Of a DNA stretch of 48,664 nt, positions 1 to 7,061 are shown in pieces (within the stretch, counting starts at the first letter, position 1; each line of letters begins with the position of its first letter). Source of the stretch: Paracidovorax oryzae ATCC 19882 (lineage in GTDB: Bacteria > Pseudomonadota > Gammaproteobacteria > Burkholderiales > Burkholderiaceae_C). Location: positions 1 through 48,664 of the forward strand of contig NZ_JMKU01000033.1 of assembly GCF_000687165.1 (NCBI RefSeq), read 5' to 3'. The position numbers and the translations under genes are program-made. Under the pieces are notes generated by a model. The model did not search any database and was not told where the DNA came from. It worked only from the letters and a program-made list of their open reading frames with translations.

Positions 1-284
1 CGCGGGCCGCGCCAACCTGTTTTTTTTAAAGCCTGCTCCAGCAGGCTGCCACCCTCGCGCGGCTCGCTCCAGATCGCAAAGTACGAGTGCACGGTTCGCC
101 ACTTGGGAAAGTCGCTGGGCAGCGCGCGCCATTGGCAGCCCGTGCGCAGCAGGTACAGCACTGCACAGAACACCTCGTACAGATCCACCCTGCGGGGGGC
201 CGTCTTCCTGCGCGCACTCTCCAGCAAGGGCCGGATCACGTCAAACTGCTCGCGCTTGATATCGCTGGGGTACCCTTTTCTCAT
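1..284 (-). CDS. IS5-family (IS427-like) transposase, N-terminal part, cut by window edge
   Basis: This is the first reading frame (orfA) of an IS5-family insertion sequence transposase. The ATG at 284 opens a protein beginning MRKGYPSDIKREQFDVIRPL and continuing with VDLYEVFCAVLYLLRTGCQW and LPSDFPKWRTVHSYF, the hallmark of the DUF4096 transposase N-terminal domain. About 94 codons lie inside the window and no stop is reached. Close to the edge an A8 run (minus strand, 20-27) occurs in a Leu-Lys-Lys-Thr context, as expected where two-frame IS427-type elements join orfA to orfB by frameshifting or transcriptional slippage. Whether the rest of the element is intact cannot be seen. The family call is firm; activity is unknown. 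Confidence 0.85.
   Translation of the reverse strand, partial: MRKGYPSDIKREQFDVIRPLLESARRKTAPRRVDLYEVFCAVLYLLRTGCQWRALPSDFPKWRTVHSYFAIWSEPREGGSLLEQALKKTGWRGP
20..27 (-). other. A8 slippery tract in IS transposase
   Basis: Eight consecutive A on the minus strand lie about 86 codons into the transposase frame. In the IS427 group of IS5-family elements such runs are the usual site of programmed frameshifting between orfA and orfB. The sequence shows the run; its function is inferred because the downstream frame is outside the window. Confidence 0.4.
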
Positions 285-311
285 CCAGCGAGCTTCTCAT
301 ATCCGTCAGGC

Positions 312-331
312 GAGACTTTGAACACGTTCTA
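312..331 (-). repeat. possible terminal inverted repeat of the IS427-like element
   Basis: Reading away from the transposase gene, the sequence agaacgtgttcaaagtctc lies about 30 nt upstream of its start codon, where the left end of the element should be. It resembles the ends of IS427-type elements as I remember them. The matching right end is outside the window, so this is only a candidate boundary. Confidence 0.3.
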
Positions 332-433
332 AGCCCTGTGGCCGGATGAAACGGGGTGATTTTCGCGATGTGCGAGCTCAGCCTGCCCATCCAGCAGACA
401 GATTTGGCCCGTGCTGCGGCCCCTGGGCGCGTT

Positions 434-700
434 CTAGGCGCACTCATGCCTGCAGCGGCCGGGTCCGCTCAGGTTCCTCCACAGTTGCAGGCAGTGGATG
501 CGCAGGATCGTCTCCAAGGCAAATGGAGGGCGTCCACCCCGTGCCTGGTGCGTGCCGCGTGCATGCGGCTGGATCCGCCCCACCAGCGCCGCCCACGGCA
601 CCACCCGGTTCATCTCTTCAAGGAATATCTCCTTGCGGGTCTTCTTGGGCAGGGGATCGAACCCCAGCATCTGCTGCTGCTCTTGCGTCATGCTCGCCAT
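434..700 (-). pseudogene. IS5-type transposase remnant, frameshifted and truncated
   Basis: The translation from 700 starts MASMTQEQQQMLGFDPLPKK and contains VVPWAALVGRIQPHA, GGRPPFALETILRIHCLQLW and NLS, the N-terminal domain of an IS5-group transposase (normally over 300 residues). After the conserved Asn-Leu-Ser the family continues Asp-Pro-Ala-Met-Glu-Glu. Here an extra G puts the frame out, and a stop follows within a dozen codons. No DDE catalytic core follows. It is a different element from the one at 1-284 and lies 54 nt past the end of the kinase gene, so it may have replaced whatever gene originally followed the kinase. Confidence 0.75.
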
Positions 701-753
701 CTGCCTGCGGCTCCCTTCATGCGCCAGTCAGCGGCAGGTTTGGCAGATCTTCC

Positions 754-1884
754 TCAGAAGGGGATGTCATCCATGTCGTCAAACGAAGATTGCGATTCTT
801 TGATTTTTGGTAGTGCATCAATACGCGCTCGCAAGTTTGCTTCGATGATGTTCTTTTGTTCCTTGCTGCATTTTCTGAGTAATTCGATAAATTCCTGTAC
901 GCATTGGACAGGGAATGTTTCTTGACTGTAGTAGCTGTAGAGGCCGTCAATGCAGCACTCAATAACAATCGAACTGCTTGGTGCTTCCGGTTCAAGCATA
1001 ATTGATTTATAGGCTTCCTCAAGCTTTAAATGTATTTCTTCGATATTGAAGCAAGTTGCTTTCGTGCCAACTTTTGCAGTACGTTCCGCTAGCATTCTTG
1101 AAAACCATCGATAGCACTCTATGTCATCTTGTGAGAACTGCGTGGATCGAGGCTGCCCTATCAGCTCTTGTCGTGCTACTGCGAAAGATTTGAAGCGTTT
1201 TTCTCTGTTGGGTTCGACCATTCGTCGAAGCACCACTTCGTGCCGAAATTGGACAATTTCATGTTTCTCAATTAGCCATTCGAATAATTTTCCTACAAAA
1301 TAAATTTCAGTCGCGTGGTCATAGATCCGTTGGGCAAACTCGGGAGGAAGAGCGCACCACCAATTCAAAGAAATACTTTTGTCGAAGTCGGTGCTATTAA
1401 GTGCTTGCTTTCCAAATCCGAAATCGATGATCTTAACGATGCCGCCGCCGGAGACGAGAATGTTGGATGTGCGAATGTCTCGGTGAAGAATGCGTTTGTT
1501 TTCGAGGTGATCAAATCCTTCAACTACTTGAATGAATAAGCTATTTATATCTTCAGGATGAGCTTTTAGATAATTGTCGATGTCCAAGCCATCGATATAT
1601 TCCATAAAAATAAAGCCGTTGAAGCTTTCGGGGTAAATGATGTAGTTGAAAACCCGCACCACGTTGACGTGATGGACGGCGTGCATCAGCTTTATTTCTC
1701 TCAAAAATCCAGCAAAAAATTGCTCGCGCCAAGCATCTTGTGCTGGTGAATATTTCTTGCATACGAAATATTCGTCAATTGCTTCGTCGTGGAGTAGAAC
1801 AGTCAAACCACATGCGCCACGCCCAAGCTCCCGTTCCAAGAAAAAACTGCGTCCGTGCTGAAATTTTACTTTTCTTCTTTCCAT
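754..1884 (-). CDS. eukaryotic-like Ser/Thr protein kinase with SSB-like C-terminal tip
   Basis: This 376-residue soluble protein kinase has all core motifs: glycine loop GRGACG (about 21-26), the ATP-anchoring lysine in VCKK (43/44), helix-C glutamate in FLREI (63), catalytic loop HRDIRTSNIL (134-143, Arg in place of the usual Lys), DFG (154-156) and PPE (about 180-182). It should therefore be catalytically active. Residues 250-360 form a helical tail domain I do not recognise. The last residues, SFDDMDDIPF, closely match the acidic C-terminal tip of bacterial SSB (DFDDDIPF), the docking peptide for DNA-maintenance proteins. The gene is clearly more AT-rich than its neighbours, has only a weak ribosome-binding site and sits beside IS debris, all signs of horizontal transfer. 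A role in phage defence or DNA-damage signalling is a guess. The kinase call is secure. Confidence 0.88.
   Translation of the reverse strand: MERRKVKFQHGRSFFLERELGRGACGLTVLLHDEAIDEYFVCKKYSPAQDAWREQFFAGFLREIKLMHAVHHVNVVRVFNYIIYPESFNGFIFMEYIDGLDIDNYLKAHPEDINSLFIQVVEGFDHLENKRILHRDIRTSNILVSGGGIVKIIDFGFGKQALNSTDFDKSISLNWWCALPPEFAQRIYDHATEIYFVGKLFEWLIEKHEIVQFRHEVVLRRMVEPNREKRFKSFAVARQELIGQPRSTQFSQDDIECYRWFSRMLAERTAKVGTKATCFNIEEIHLKLEEAYKSIMLEPEAPSSSIVIECCIDGLYSYYSQETFPVQCVQEFIELLRKCSKEQKNIIEANLRARIDALPKIKESQSSFDDMDDIPF
757..783 (-). other. SSB-C-terminal-tip mimic encoded at the end of the kinase gene
   Basis: The last nine codons before TGA read Phe-Asp-Asp-Met-Asp-Asp-Ile-Pro-Phe. In SSB the terminal Ile-Pro-Phe, with its free carboxylate, inserts in a pocket on partners such as exonuclease I, RecQ, RecO, PriA and the chi subunit of polymerase III, while the aspartates contact a basic rim. 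The kinase tail keeps the acidic run and the exact Asp-Ile-Pro-Phe end. It is preceded by a Ser/Gln-rich stretch that looks like a flexible linker. Confidence 0.7.
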
Positions 1885-2073
1885 ATCACTTTTGCTTTTA
1901 AATTTTTATGATGGGCTGATTCTGCCCCTGCGGCATTGAGTTGGAAGCTATGCGTTTGTTTTTGCCAGGAGTCTTGGGGCTTTAGGGCTGAGTTGGTGAT
2001 TTTGTTAAAAATTAATGAATTCCATAGTCAGCCCGCGGCAATCCATGTGCAATTTTGGAAGTCGGCGGCAGAA
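1885..2073. other. AT-rich intergenic segment between kinase and panE-like gene
   Basis: No open reading frame of interest is present in these 189 nt. The segment is AT-rich like the kinase gene and probably carries its promoter; I could not assign convincing -35/-10 boxes. The small inverted repeat ATTAG-ggg-CTAAT at 2073-2085 overlaps the stop codon of the PanE-family gene. It marks the transition from the acquired segment to the GC-rich chromosome. Confidence 0.5.
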
Positions 2074-3051
2074 TTAGGGGCTAATGATTTCTAATTCCAC
2101 CACCTTCACCAACACCCACAACGCCCGATTCACCGGCGTCACCACCCCCACCGCCTTCCCCCGCGCCACCACATACCCATTGAGGTGATCGATCTCGCTC
2201 GGCTTGCCCCGCGCCAGGTCCTGCGCGGTGGACGACATCTGCCCCGGCATGGTGGCCGCGATGCGGCTCACCGCCGCGCCCACATCGCCCGGAATCTGGA
2301 TGCCGTCCGCTTCGGCCACCGCCAGGCATTCGGCCACCACGTCGGCAATCACGTCCGCCACGCCGGGCGTCTGCACCAGCCGGCCATAGGGCTGCTGCGC
2401 GAGTGCGGAGATCGCGTTGTACGCGCAGTTGAGCACCAGCTTGGCCCAGAGCGCGCCGCGCACGTTGTCTGAAATCTCCGTGGCGATGCCGGCGGCGCTG
2501 AACTGCTGCACCACCGTGGCGCTGCGAGGCGAAGGCGCGATCACCAGTTCACCGCGCCCGTGGTGGCGCACGTGGCCGGGGCCGGCCATTTCGGTGGCCA
2601 CATAGACCACGGCGGCAGCGACGGGGTGGGTATCGCCCAGCACGCCACGCACGCGCTCGTCGTTGTCCACGCCGTTCTGCAGTGTGAGCACCAGCGCGCC
2701 GGGCGCGAGGTGCGGCTGGATCTGGCGTGCCGCGTCCTCGGTGTCGGCGGATTTCACGCAGAACATCACCACGTCCGCACCCCGCACCGCGGCGGGATCG
2801 GTGTCGGCCGCCATGGGCACCTGTTCGTCGAGCGTGGCGGTCTGCAGGCGCAGGCCGTTCGCGCGGATCGCCTTGACGTGCGCGGGCCGGCCGATCAGCG
2901 TGACCGCATGGCCGGCGCGCGCGAGCAGGGCGCCGAAGTAGCAGCCCACGGCGCCGGCGCCCATCACGGCGATGCGCAGGGGTGGGGCTGCCGGATCGAG
3001 CGGCGATACAGGCAGGCCTCCGGCAGGGGCTGCCGATGGGGATGCAGTCAT
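2074..3051 (-). CDS. 2-dehydropantoate 2-reductase family protein (ApbA/PanE)
   Basis: The product is an NAD(P)H-dependent ketopantoate reductase-like enzyme, 325 residues from the chosen ATG. The Rossmann fold opens with RIAVMGAGAVGCYFGALLAR (GxGxxG about residues 31-36). Further family hallmarks are FCVKSADTED, LTLQNGVDN and the C-terminal catalytic helix AKLVLNCAYNAISAL. True PanE makes pantoate for coenzyme A, but many genomes carry several paralogues acting on other 2-oxo acids, so no symbol is given. A GTG at 3156 would add 35 residues of low-complexity sequence. The ATG at 3051 has a GAGAGA ribosome-binding site about ten bases upstream and matches the family length. The gene stands alone, divergent from the effector gene. 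Confidence 0.85.
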   Translation of the reverse strand: MTASPSAAPAGGLPVSPLDPAAPPLRIAVMGAGAVGCYFGALLARAGHAVTLIGRPAHVKAIRANGLRLQTATLDEQVPMAADTDPAAVRGADVVMFCVKSADTEDAARQIQPHLAPGALVLTLQNGVDNDERVRGVLGDTHPVAAAVVYVATEMAGPGHVRHHGRGELVIAPSPRSATVVQQFSAAGIATEISDNVRGALWAKLVLNCAYNAISALAQQPYGRLVQTPGVADVIADVVAECLAVAEADGIQIPGDVGAAVSRIAATMPGQMSSTAQDLARGKPSEIDHLNGYVVARGKAVGVVTPVNRALWVLVKVVELEIISP

Positions 3052-3228
3052 GCGGTTTTTTCTCTCTCTATCTCTCGCTTCTCTGTCGAGCATCGTACGC
3101 CCGGCGGGAGCCGCTGCCTCCAGGGGTTTGCGAGATGGGGAGGGCGAATGTGTCACTGCCGCTGGTTCGGAGTCGAAAACTGCCGACTTACCCCCTTGTC
3201 AAGCAAACTGATCGCCGTCGCGCTTGTT

Positions 3229-3245
3229 GTTCCGTTAGGCGGAAC
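3229..3245 (+). promoter_or_regulatory. inverted repeat GTTCCG-ttagg-CGGAAC upstream of effector gene
   Basis: Six-base arms with a five-base spacer lie in the divergent intergenic region, 105 nt before the effector start. It could be an operator or an RNA hairpin. There is no direct evidence for either. Confidence 0.3.
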
Positions 3246-3294
3246 GATTCCTGGAAAACGTCGTTTTGTTAACGCATTGTTGCAATGAGGCCGA

Positions 3295-3319
3295 GGGGGC
3301 AAAACTAGCATTCGCCCCC
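3295..3319 (+). promoter_or_regulatory. inverted repeat GGGGGC / GCCCCC in effector leader
   Basis: GGGGGC (3295-3300) and GCCCCC (3314-3319) flank 13 bases just before the effector ribosome-binding site (GGAGG, 3341-3345). The predicted stem would form in the 5' untranslated RNA. There is no U-run, so it is not a standard terminator; it may control toxin expression. Confidence 0.3.
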
Positions 3320-3349
3320 ATCGAAAACGTGACAGCAAGGGGAGGAAGC

Positions 3350-4285
3350 ATGAGCGCGGAGCTCGCAGCGACGTTTTTCAACATGGGCTATGCCCAGTCC
3401 GTGGCGCAGTCCATGGAGCAGAACCGGGTGGATGTGCTGGTGCTCACCCAGGGCCAGTACATGGGCATCCTGCAGGACAAGGCCCGGAACAACCCGGCGC
3501 TGGAATTCAGCCTGCGCAAGATCCTCGCCAGTTCAACATTCGGACAGTACTGGCAGCACACCTTCAGCCCCAACGCCAGCGAACCGTGGGTGGGGCCGGC
3601 GGCGCAAGGCGCCAACGATGCGATCGCCATCACCCGCACGCTGAATGCGATCGGCATGTCGGGCATCACCACGTATGTGAAGACGACCGCGACCGGCACC
3701 TACATCATCATCAAGGGCTACTCGGCGCGCCGCAGTTCCGCGCTGCAAGGTACGCGCTATCTCGCCACGCACCCGAAGATGATCCAGCTGGGGCTGGGCA
3801 TGCAGAGCCTGCAGGGCATTGCCAAGGGCGGGTTCATGCTGGGCGTGGTCGTCTCCAGCGGCATCGAGTTGATGGACTTCATGTTCAACAACGAGAAGAC
3901 GATGTATGACCTGGTGGGTGGGATTGGGGTGGAGGCGGTGAAGGGTGGGTTGGGCGGTTTGGTTGCCTATGCCGCAGCCGCGGGTGTTGCTGCCGCAACG
4001 ACGGTGGCAGTACTGCCCTTGGTCGTTATGGCCTTGGTAGCCGTGTCTGGCGGTGTCGTGCTCAACATGGCGGACAACCACTACGGAATCAAACAGAAGG
4101 TGATCGGCACCCTCAAAATGCTGCCAGAAAAAATCGAGCAGGGCGTCTACACCATCGATACCAAGTCACAGGCGTGGCAAGACGATCTTCAAAACGCCAT
4201 TGAGCGCAAGACGAGGGATGTGACGCATTCAATCGGCAGCGGTGCCAAGGATTGGCTTTGCCGCGTTTCCCGCATGTGCTACTAG
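3350..4285 (+). CDS. probable pore-forming antibacterial effector (311 aa)
   Basis: I do not recognise a named family. The 311-residue protein has a polar N-terminal two-thirds and a long Gly/Ala-rich hydrophobic hairpin at about residues 188-238 (LVGGIGVEAVKGGLGGLVAY, then a Val/Ala-rich helix). After it comes LNMADNHYGIKQKVIGTLK, a pattern that in my experience follows the membrane hairpin of colicin-like and type VI pore-forming toxins. No signal peptide, PAAR, Rhs or MIX motif is visible. The ATG at 3350 has a strong GGAGG six bases into the leader. The frame is open from 3266 but without another good start. Six paralogous small membrane proteins follow directly, the arrangement expected of a toxin with immunity proteins. 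The function is inferred from architecture and context, so moderately sure. Confidence 0.55.
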   Translation: MSAELAATFFNMGYAQSVAQSMEQNRVDVLVLTQGQYMGILQDKARNNPALEFSLRKILASSTFGQYWQHTFSPNASEPWVGPAAQGANDAIAITRTLNAIGMSGITTYVKTTATGTYIIIKGYSARRSSALQGTRYLATHPKMIQLGLGMQSLQGIAKGGFMLGVVVSSGIELMDFMFNNEKTMYDLVGGIGVEAVKGGLGGLVAYAAAAGVAAATTVAVLPLVVMALVAVSGGVVLNMADNHYGIKQKVIGTLKMLPEKIEQGVYTIDTKSQAWQDDLQNAIERKTRDVTHSIGSGAKDWLCRVSRMCY

Positions 4286-4315
4286 GCCAATCGCCATCAA
4301 CCTACCAGAACCGAA

Positions 4316-4813
4316 ATGCACGACATTCCTGCGCTGCGTAAAACCATGCTGTGGAGCACGCCGCTCTTTATCGGTATCTCGGCGAGCTGCGTGTGGGCCA
4401 CCTTGCATGGAGTCGTGCCGGTGTTCCAGGGTATCGCGGTAAGGGCTCCAGTCGTCCGGATTGCGCCCGCTGCCCAGCTGGCACCGTTCGTCGCCGTCGT
4501 CTGCATCATGGCCATTGTTCTCGGCGCCATGCGCGTCGCGCTGTGCCGTGAAGCCGCGATTGCGAAGTTCGAGCGCGCTTTCACGATCGCCGTGCTCGCC
4601 AGCGGCTTGGTGATGCTGCTGATCCCTGTGACCTCGTTCATCCAGCGCCTGTACATGCCGAGCATTGGCTACACGGCGTGCTACGAACTGCAGGGCAACC
4701 CGACCCTCTGGTTCACGGATTGGGTGAAAGATCCTGCGTTGTGCGTCAAAGGAAAGAGCCTGGATTGGGTCAACGAGCAGGCGCAGTTGTCCAAGTCACC
4801 CGCAACTCCATGA
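4316..4813 (+). CDS. small three-helix membrane protein A, probable immunity protein
   Basis: First of six paralogues behind the effector (gap 30 nt); 165 residues. Membrane helices lie at about 12-30, 55-75 and 88-108. The loop between helices 2 and 3 is basic, so the N-terminus is predicted cytoplasmic and the tail periplasmic. The tail carries the family signature MPSIGYTxC, NPTLWFTDWVKDPALC and GKSLDWVNEQ with two cysteines (122 and 143) that could form a disulfide. The likely role is to neutralise the pore-forming effector in the inner membrane, as immunity proteins of pore-forming toxins do. No Shine-Dalgarno is evident, in contrast to the effector. The copy at 6531-7028 differs at about 13 of 165 positions. 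Confidence 0.6.
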   Translation: MHDIPALRKTMLWSTPLFIGISASCVWATLHGVVPVFQGIAVRAPVVRIAPAAQLAPFVAVVCIMAIVLGAMRVALCREAAIAKFERAFTIAVLASGLVMLLIPVTSFIQRLYMPSIGYTACYELQGNPTLWFTDWVKDPALCVKGKSLDWVNEQAQLSKSPATP

Positions 4814-4848
4814 GCCGTGGCGCCGTGCCCTCGCTACCCCGGTCATCC

Positions 4849-5346
4849 ATGCATGACATCCATCACATCCGAAAGCTTGCCCGGTGGGGCATTCCGCTGT
4901 ATCTCGGGCTCGTGGCAGGAGCGTTGCTGATGACGCGCCATGCCTTGGTGCCGATGGTTCAGGACATCGTGTTGAAAGCACCCGTGGTGCGGATCACGCC
5001 GGGTATGCACCTCATGCCGTGCGTCGTCGCTTTCGGCTCACTGGCAATCGTCGTCATGGTGATGCGGGCGATCCCCTGCCGCGCCAGCCTCATCAAGCAA
5101 TTCGAGCTTGCGGCCAACCTGGCTGTCGCAGCCAGCGCCATTGCGCTCCTGTTGGTCCCCGTGGTCGCTATCGCCCAGCGCTACTACATGCCCAGCATCG
5201 GCTACACCCAATGCCATGTCCTGCAGGGCCAGCCCACGCTGTGGTTCACGGACTGGGTTCGCGATCCGGCATGGTGTGTGAAGGGTAAGAGTCCGGAATG
5301 GTTGAACGAGCAGGCGCAGCAGTCCAGGTCGATCGCGCCTCTGTGA
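4849..5346 (+). CDS. small three-helix membrane protein B, probable immunity protein
   Basis: Second paralogue, 165 residues, starting MHDIHHIRKLARWGIPLYLG, with three predicted helices and the conserved tail containing MPSIGYTQC, PTLWFTDWVRDPAWC and GKSPEWLNEQ. The start was chosen because all but one of the paralogues open Met-His-Asp-Ile. An upstream ATG at 4809 overlaps the previous stop (ATGA) and would add 13 residues, so translational coupling to gene A is possible. The N-terminal half is quite different from that of A, while the tail is shared. Its near duplicate is at 7062-7547. Confidence 0.6.
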   Translation: MHDIHHIRKLARWGIPLYLGLVAGALLMTRHALVPMVQDIVLKAPVVRITPGMHLMPCVVAFGSLAIVVMVMRAIPCRASLIKQFELAANLAVAASAIALLLVPVVAIAQRYYMPSIGYTQCHVLQGQPTLWFTDWVRDPAWCVKGKSPEWLNEQAQQSRSIAPL

Positions 5347-5440
5347 ACAGCCTAATGGTGCCGCTACTGGCTCCTCGCGGCCTGGTGGTGCTTGGTGTGT
5401 CAGATCAGGTATCTCACTCGAACACCCGAACCTGCCTTCC

Positions 5441-5938
5441 ATGTTTGATGTCGCCGGAATTCGAAAAACTCTGATCTGGGGTATCCCGCTCTACCTGGCC
5501 TTGGCCACAGGTTCGATCCTGATGGTCGCCTACATCCTGGTTCCGACGATGGAGGGAGTTTCCGAGCGTGCCCCAGTAGTTCGCATCGGACCTGCCGTGC
5601 TGGTAGCGCCATTTGTCGCTGCGTTTTGTCTCCTCGGCGTCGTCGTCGCTTCCATGCGCGCGATTCCCTGTAGCGACCGCATCATCAAGCCTTTCGAGCG
5701 TGCGTTCATCGCCACAGTGCTTGCGTGTGTAGTGGCGATGCTGTTGATTCCGGTCACCGCTGCGTTGGCACGATCTCGGATGCCGAGCATCGGCTACACC
5801 CAATGCCATGTCCTGCAGGGCCAGCCCACGCTGTGGTTCACGGATTGGGTTCGTGATCCTGCGTGGTGTGTCAGGGGCAAGAGCCTGGATTGGGTGAATG
5901 AGCAGGCGAGGTTGTCCGTGGCGCGCCCAGTTCCTTGA
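5441..5938 (+). CDS. small three-helix membrane protein C, probable immunity protein
   Basis: Third paralogue, 165 residues (MFDVAGIRKTLIWGIPLYLA at the start), 94 nt after B. It is the only member that opens Met-Phe-Asp-Val. Helices are at about 12-30, 55-75 and 88-108, and the tail shows MPSIGYTQC, WFTDWVRDPAWC and GKSLDWVNEQ. The DNA encoding the tail (from about 5785) is almost identical to the corresponding part of B (from about 5192), whereas the 5' halves differ, which suggests gene conversion between neighbours. The function is inferred from the array. Confidence 0.58.
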   Translation: MFDVAGIRKTLIWGIPLYLALATGSILMVAYILVPTMEGVSERAPVVRIGPAVLVAPFVAAFCLLGVVVASMRAIPCSDRIIKPFERAFIATVLACVVAMLLIPVTAALARSRMPSIGYTQCHVLQGQPTLWFTDWVRDPAWCVRGKSLDWVNEQARLSVARPVP

Positions 5939-5949
5939 GTCGCGCTGCC

Positions 5950-6447
5950 ATGCACGACATCCGGCAAATCCGTAAATCACTGCTTTGGGGCATACCTCTC
6001 TGCGTTCTCGTCGGTGCGGGGTGCCTATGGCTCGGCTTTGAAGCCGTGGTACGAACGATCCAGCAGGTCGCCGCTGGAGCAGCGGGCGTCCGGATTGCAC
6101 CTGCCGCGCAATTGACACCCTTCGTCGCTGTTCTGTGCATCCTCGGCATCGTTGTCGGGATCATGCGGGCGATACCTTTGAGCGACGGGCCGATCCGGCG
6201 TGCCGAGCGTGCCTTCAACATCACGGTCGCAGTCAGTGCCATCGCGTTTCTGCTGGTTCCCGTGACATCCATAGCCCAGCACTACTACATGCCCAGCATC
6301 GGCTACATCCAATGCCACATCCTGCAGGGCCAGCCCATGCGGAGGTTCACTGACTGGGTTCGCGACCCGGCATGGTGCGTTAAGGGCAAGAGCCTGGATT
6401 GGGTCAACGAACAGGCGAAGGCGCTCGCGTCGCATGGGGTGCGCTGA
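5950..6447 (+). CDS. small three-helix membrane protein D, probable immunity protein
   Basis: Fourth paralogue, 165 residues (MHDIRQIRKSLLWGIPLCVL), only 11 nt after C. Topology and tail signature match the others, but FTDW is preceded by Met-Arg-Arg instead of Thr-Leu-Trp. A TTG overlapping the stop of C (5935) would give a slightly longer product; the ATG is preferred from family alignment. D is a single-copy type in the array. Confidence 0.58.
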   Translation: MHDIRQIRKSLLWGIPLCVLVGAGCLWLGFEAVVRTIQQVAAGAAGVRIAPAAQLTPFVAVLCILGIVVGIMRAIPLSDGPIRRAERAFNITVAVSAIAFLLVPVTSIAQHYYMPSIGYIQCHILQGQPMRRFTDWVRDPAWCVKGKSLDWVNEQAKALASHGVR

Positions 6448-6530
6448 AGCGAGTAGCGGAGCAAGCGACGGGGCTGGCCTGGTTTCCCGCATGTTCACCG
6501 GCCCCTCTGCCGTCAACTACCAGACCCGAA

Positions 6531-7028
6531 ATGCATGACATTCCCGCACTGCGCAGAACCATGCTGTGGAGCACGCCGCTTTTTCTTGGCATCGCTGCCA
6601 GCTGCGTGTGGGTCACCCTGCATGGGGTCGTGCCGGTCTTTCAGGGCCTCGCGGCAAGGGCTCCGGTCGTCCGGATTGCGCCCGCTGCCCAGCTGGCACC
6701 GTTCGTCGCCGTCGTCTGCACCATGGCCATCGTGCTCGGCGCCATGCGCGTCGCGCTGTGCCGTGAAGCCGCGATTGCGAAGTTCGAGCGCGCTTTCACC
6801 ATCGCCGTGCTCGCCAGCGGCTTGGTGATGCTGCTGATCCCGGTGACCTCGTTCATCCAGCGCCTGTACATGCCGAGCATTGGCTATGCGGCGTGCTACG
6901 AACTGCAGGGCAACCCGACCCTCTGGTTCACGGATTGGGTGAAAGATCCTGCGTTGTGCGTCAAAGGCAAGAGCCTGGAATGGGTGAACGGGCAGGCGCG
7001 ATTGTCCACGTCACGCGCAACTCCCTGA
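6531..7028 (+). CDS. small three-helix membrane protein A', duplicate of A
   Basis: Fifth paralogue, 165 residues, about 92 percent identical to A (4316-4813) by eye, with long runs of identical DNA (for example around 6660-6720 versus 4440-4500). The leader also matches that of A, including a tttcccgcatgt segment (about 6482-6493) that in A belongs to the 3' end of the effector gene (about 4264-4275). The copied unit therefore included the effector tail. The frame is open upstream from 6399, but the ATG at 6531 fits the family. Confidence 0.6.
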   Translation: MHDIPALRRTMLWSTPLFLGIAASCVWVTLHGVVPVFQGLAARAPVVRIAPAAQLAPFVAVVCTMAIVLGAMRVALCREAAIAKFERAFTIAVLASGLVMLLIPVTSFIQRLYMPSIGYAACYELQGNPTLWFTDWVKDPALCVKGKSLEWVNGQARLSTSRATP

Positions 7029-7061
7029 GCACTGAAACTGTGCCTCGCTACCCGGCCATCC

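Noticed and set aside
241-447. short minus-strand frame between the two IS fragments
   Set aside because: It follows on from the broken IS5 transposase in the shifted frame and then crosses the end of the other element; it shows no conserved transposase motif and is treated as debris.
754-1884. reading the kinase as part of a complete multi-gene defence system
   Set aside because: No methylase, helicase, phosphatase or other defence partner lies in the window; only IS remnants flank it on one side and a metabolic gene on the other.
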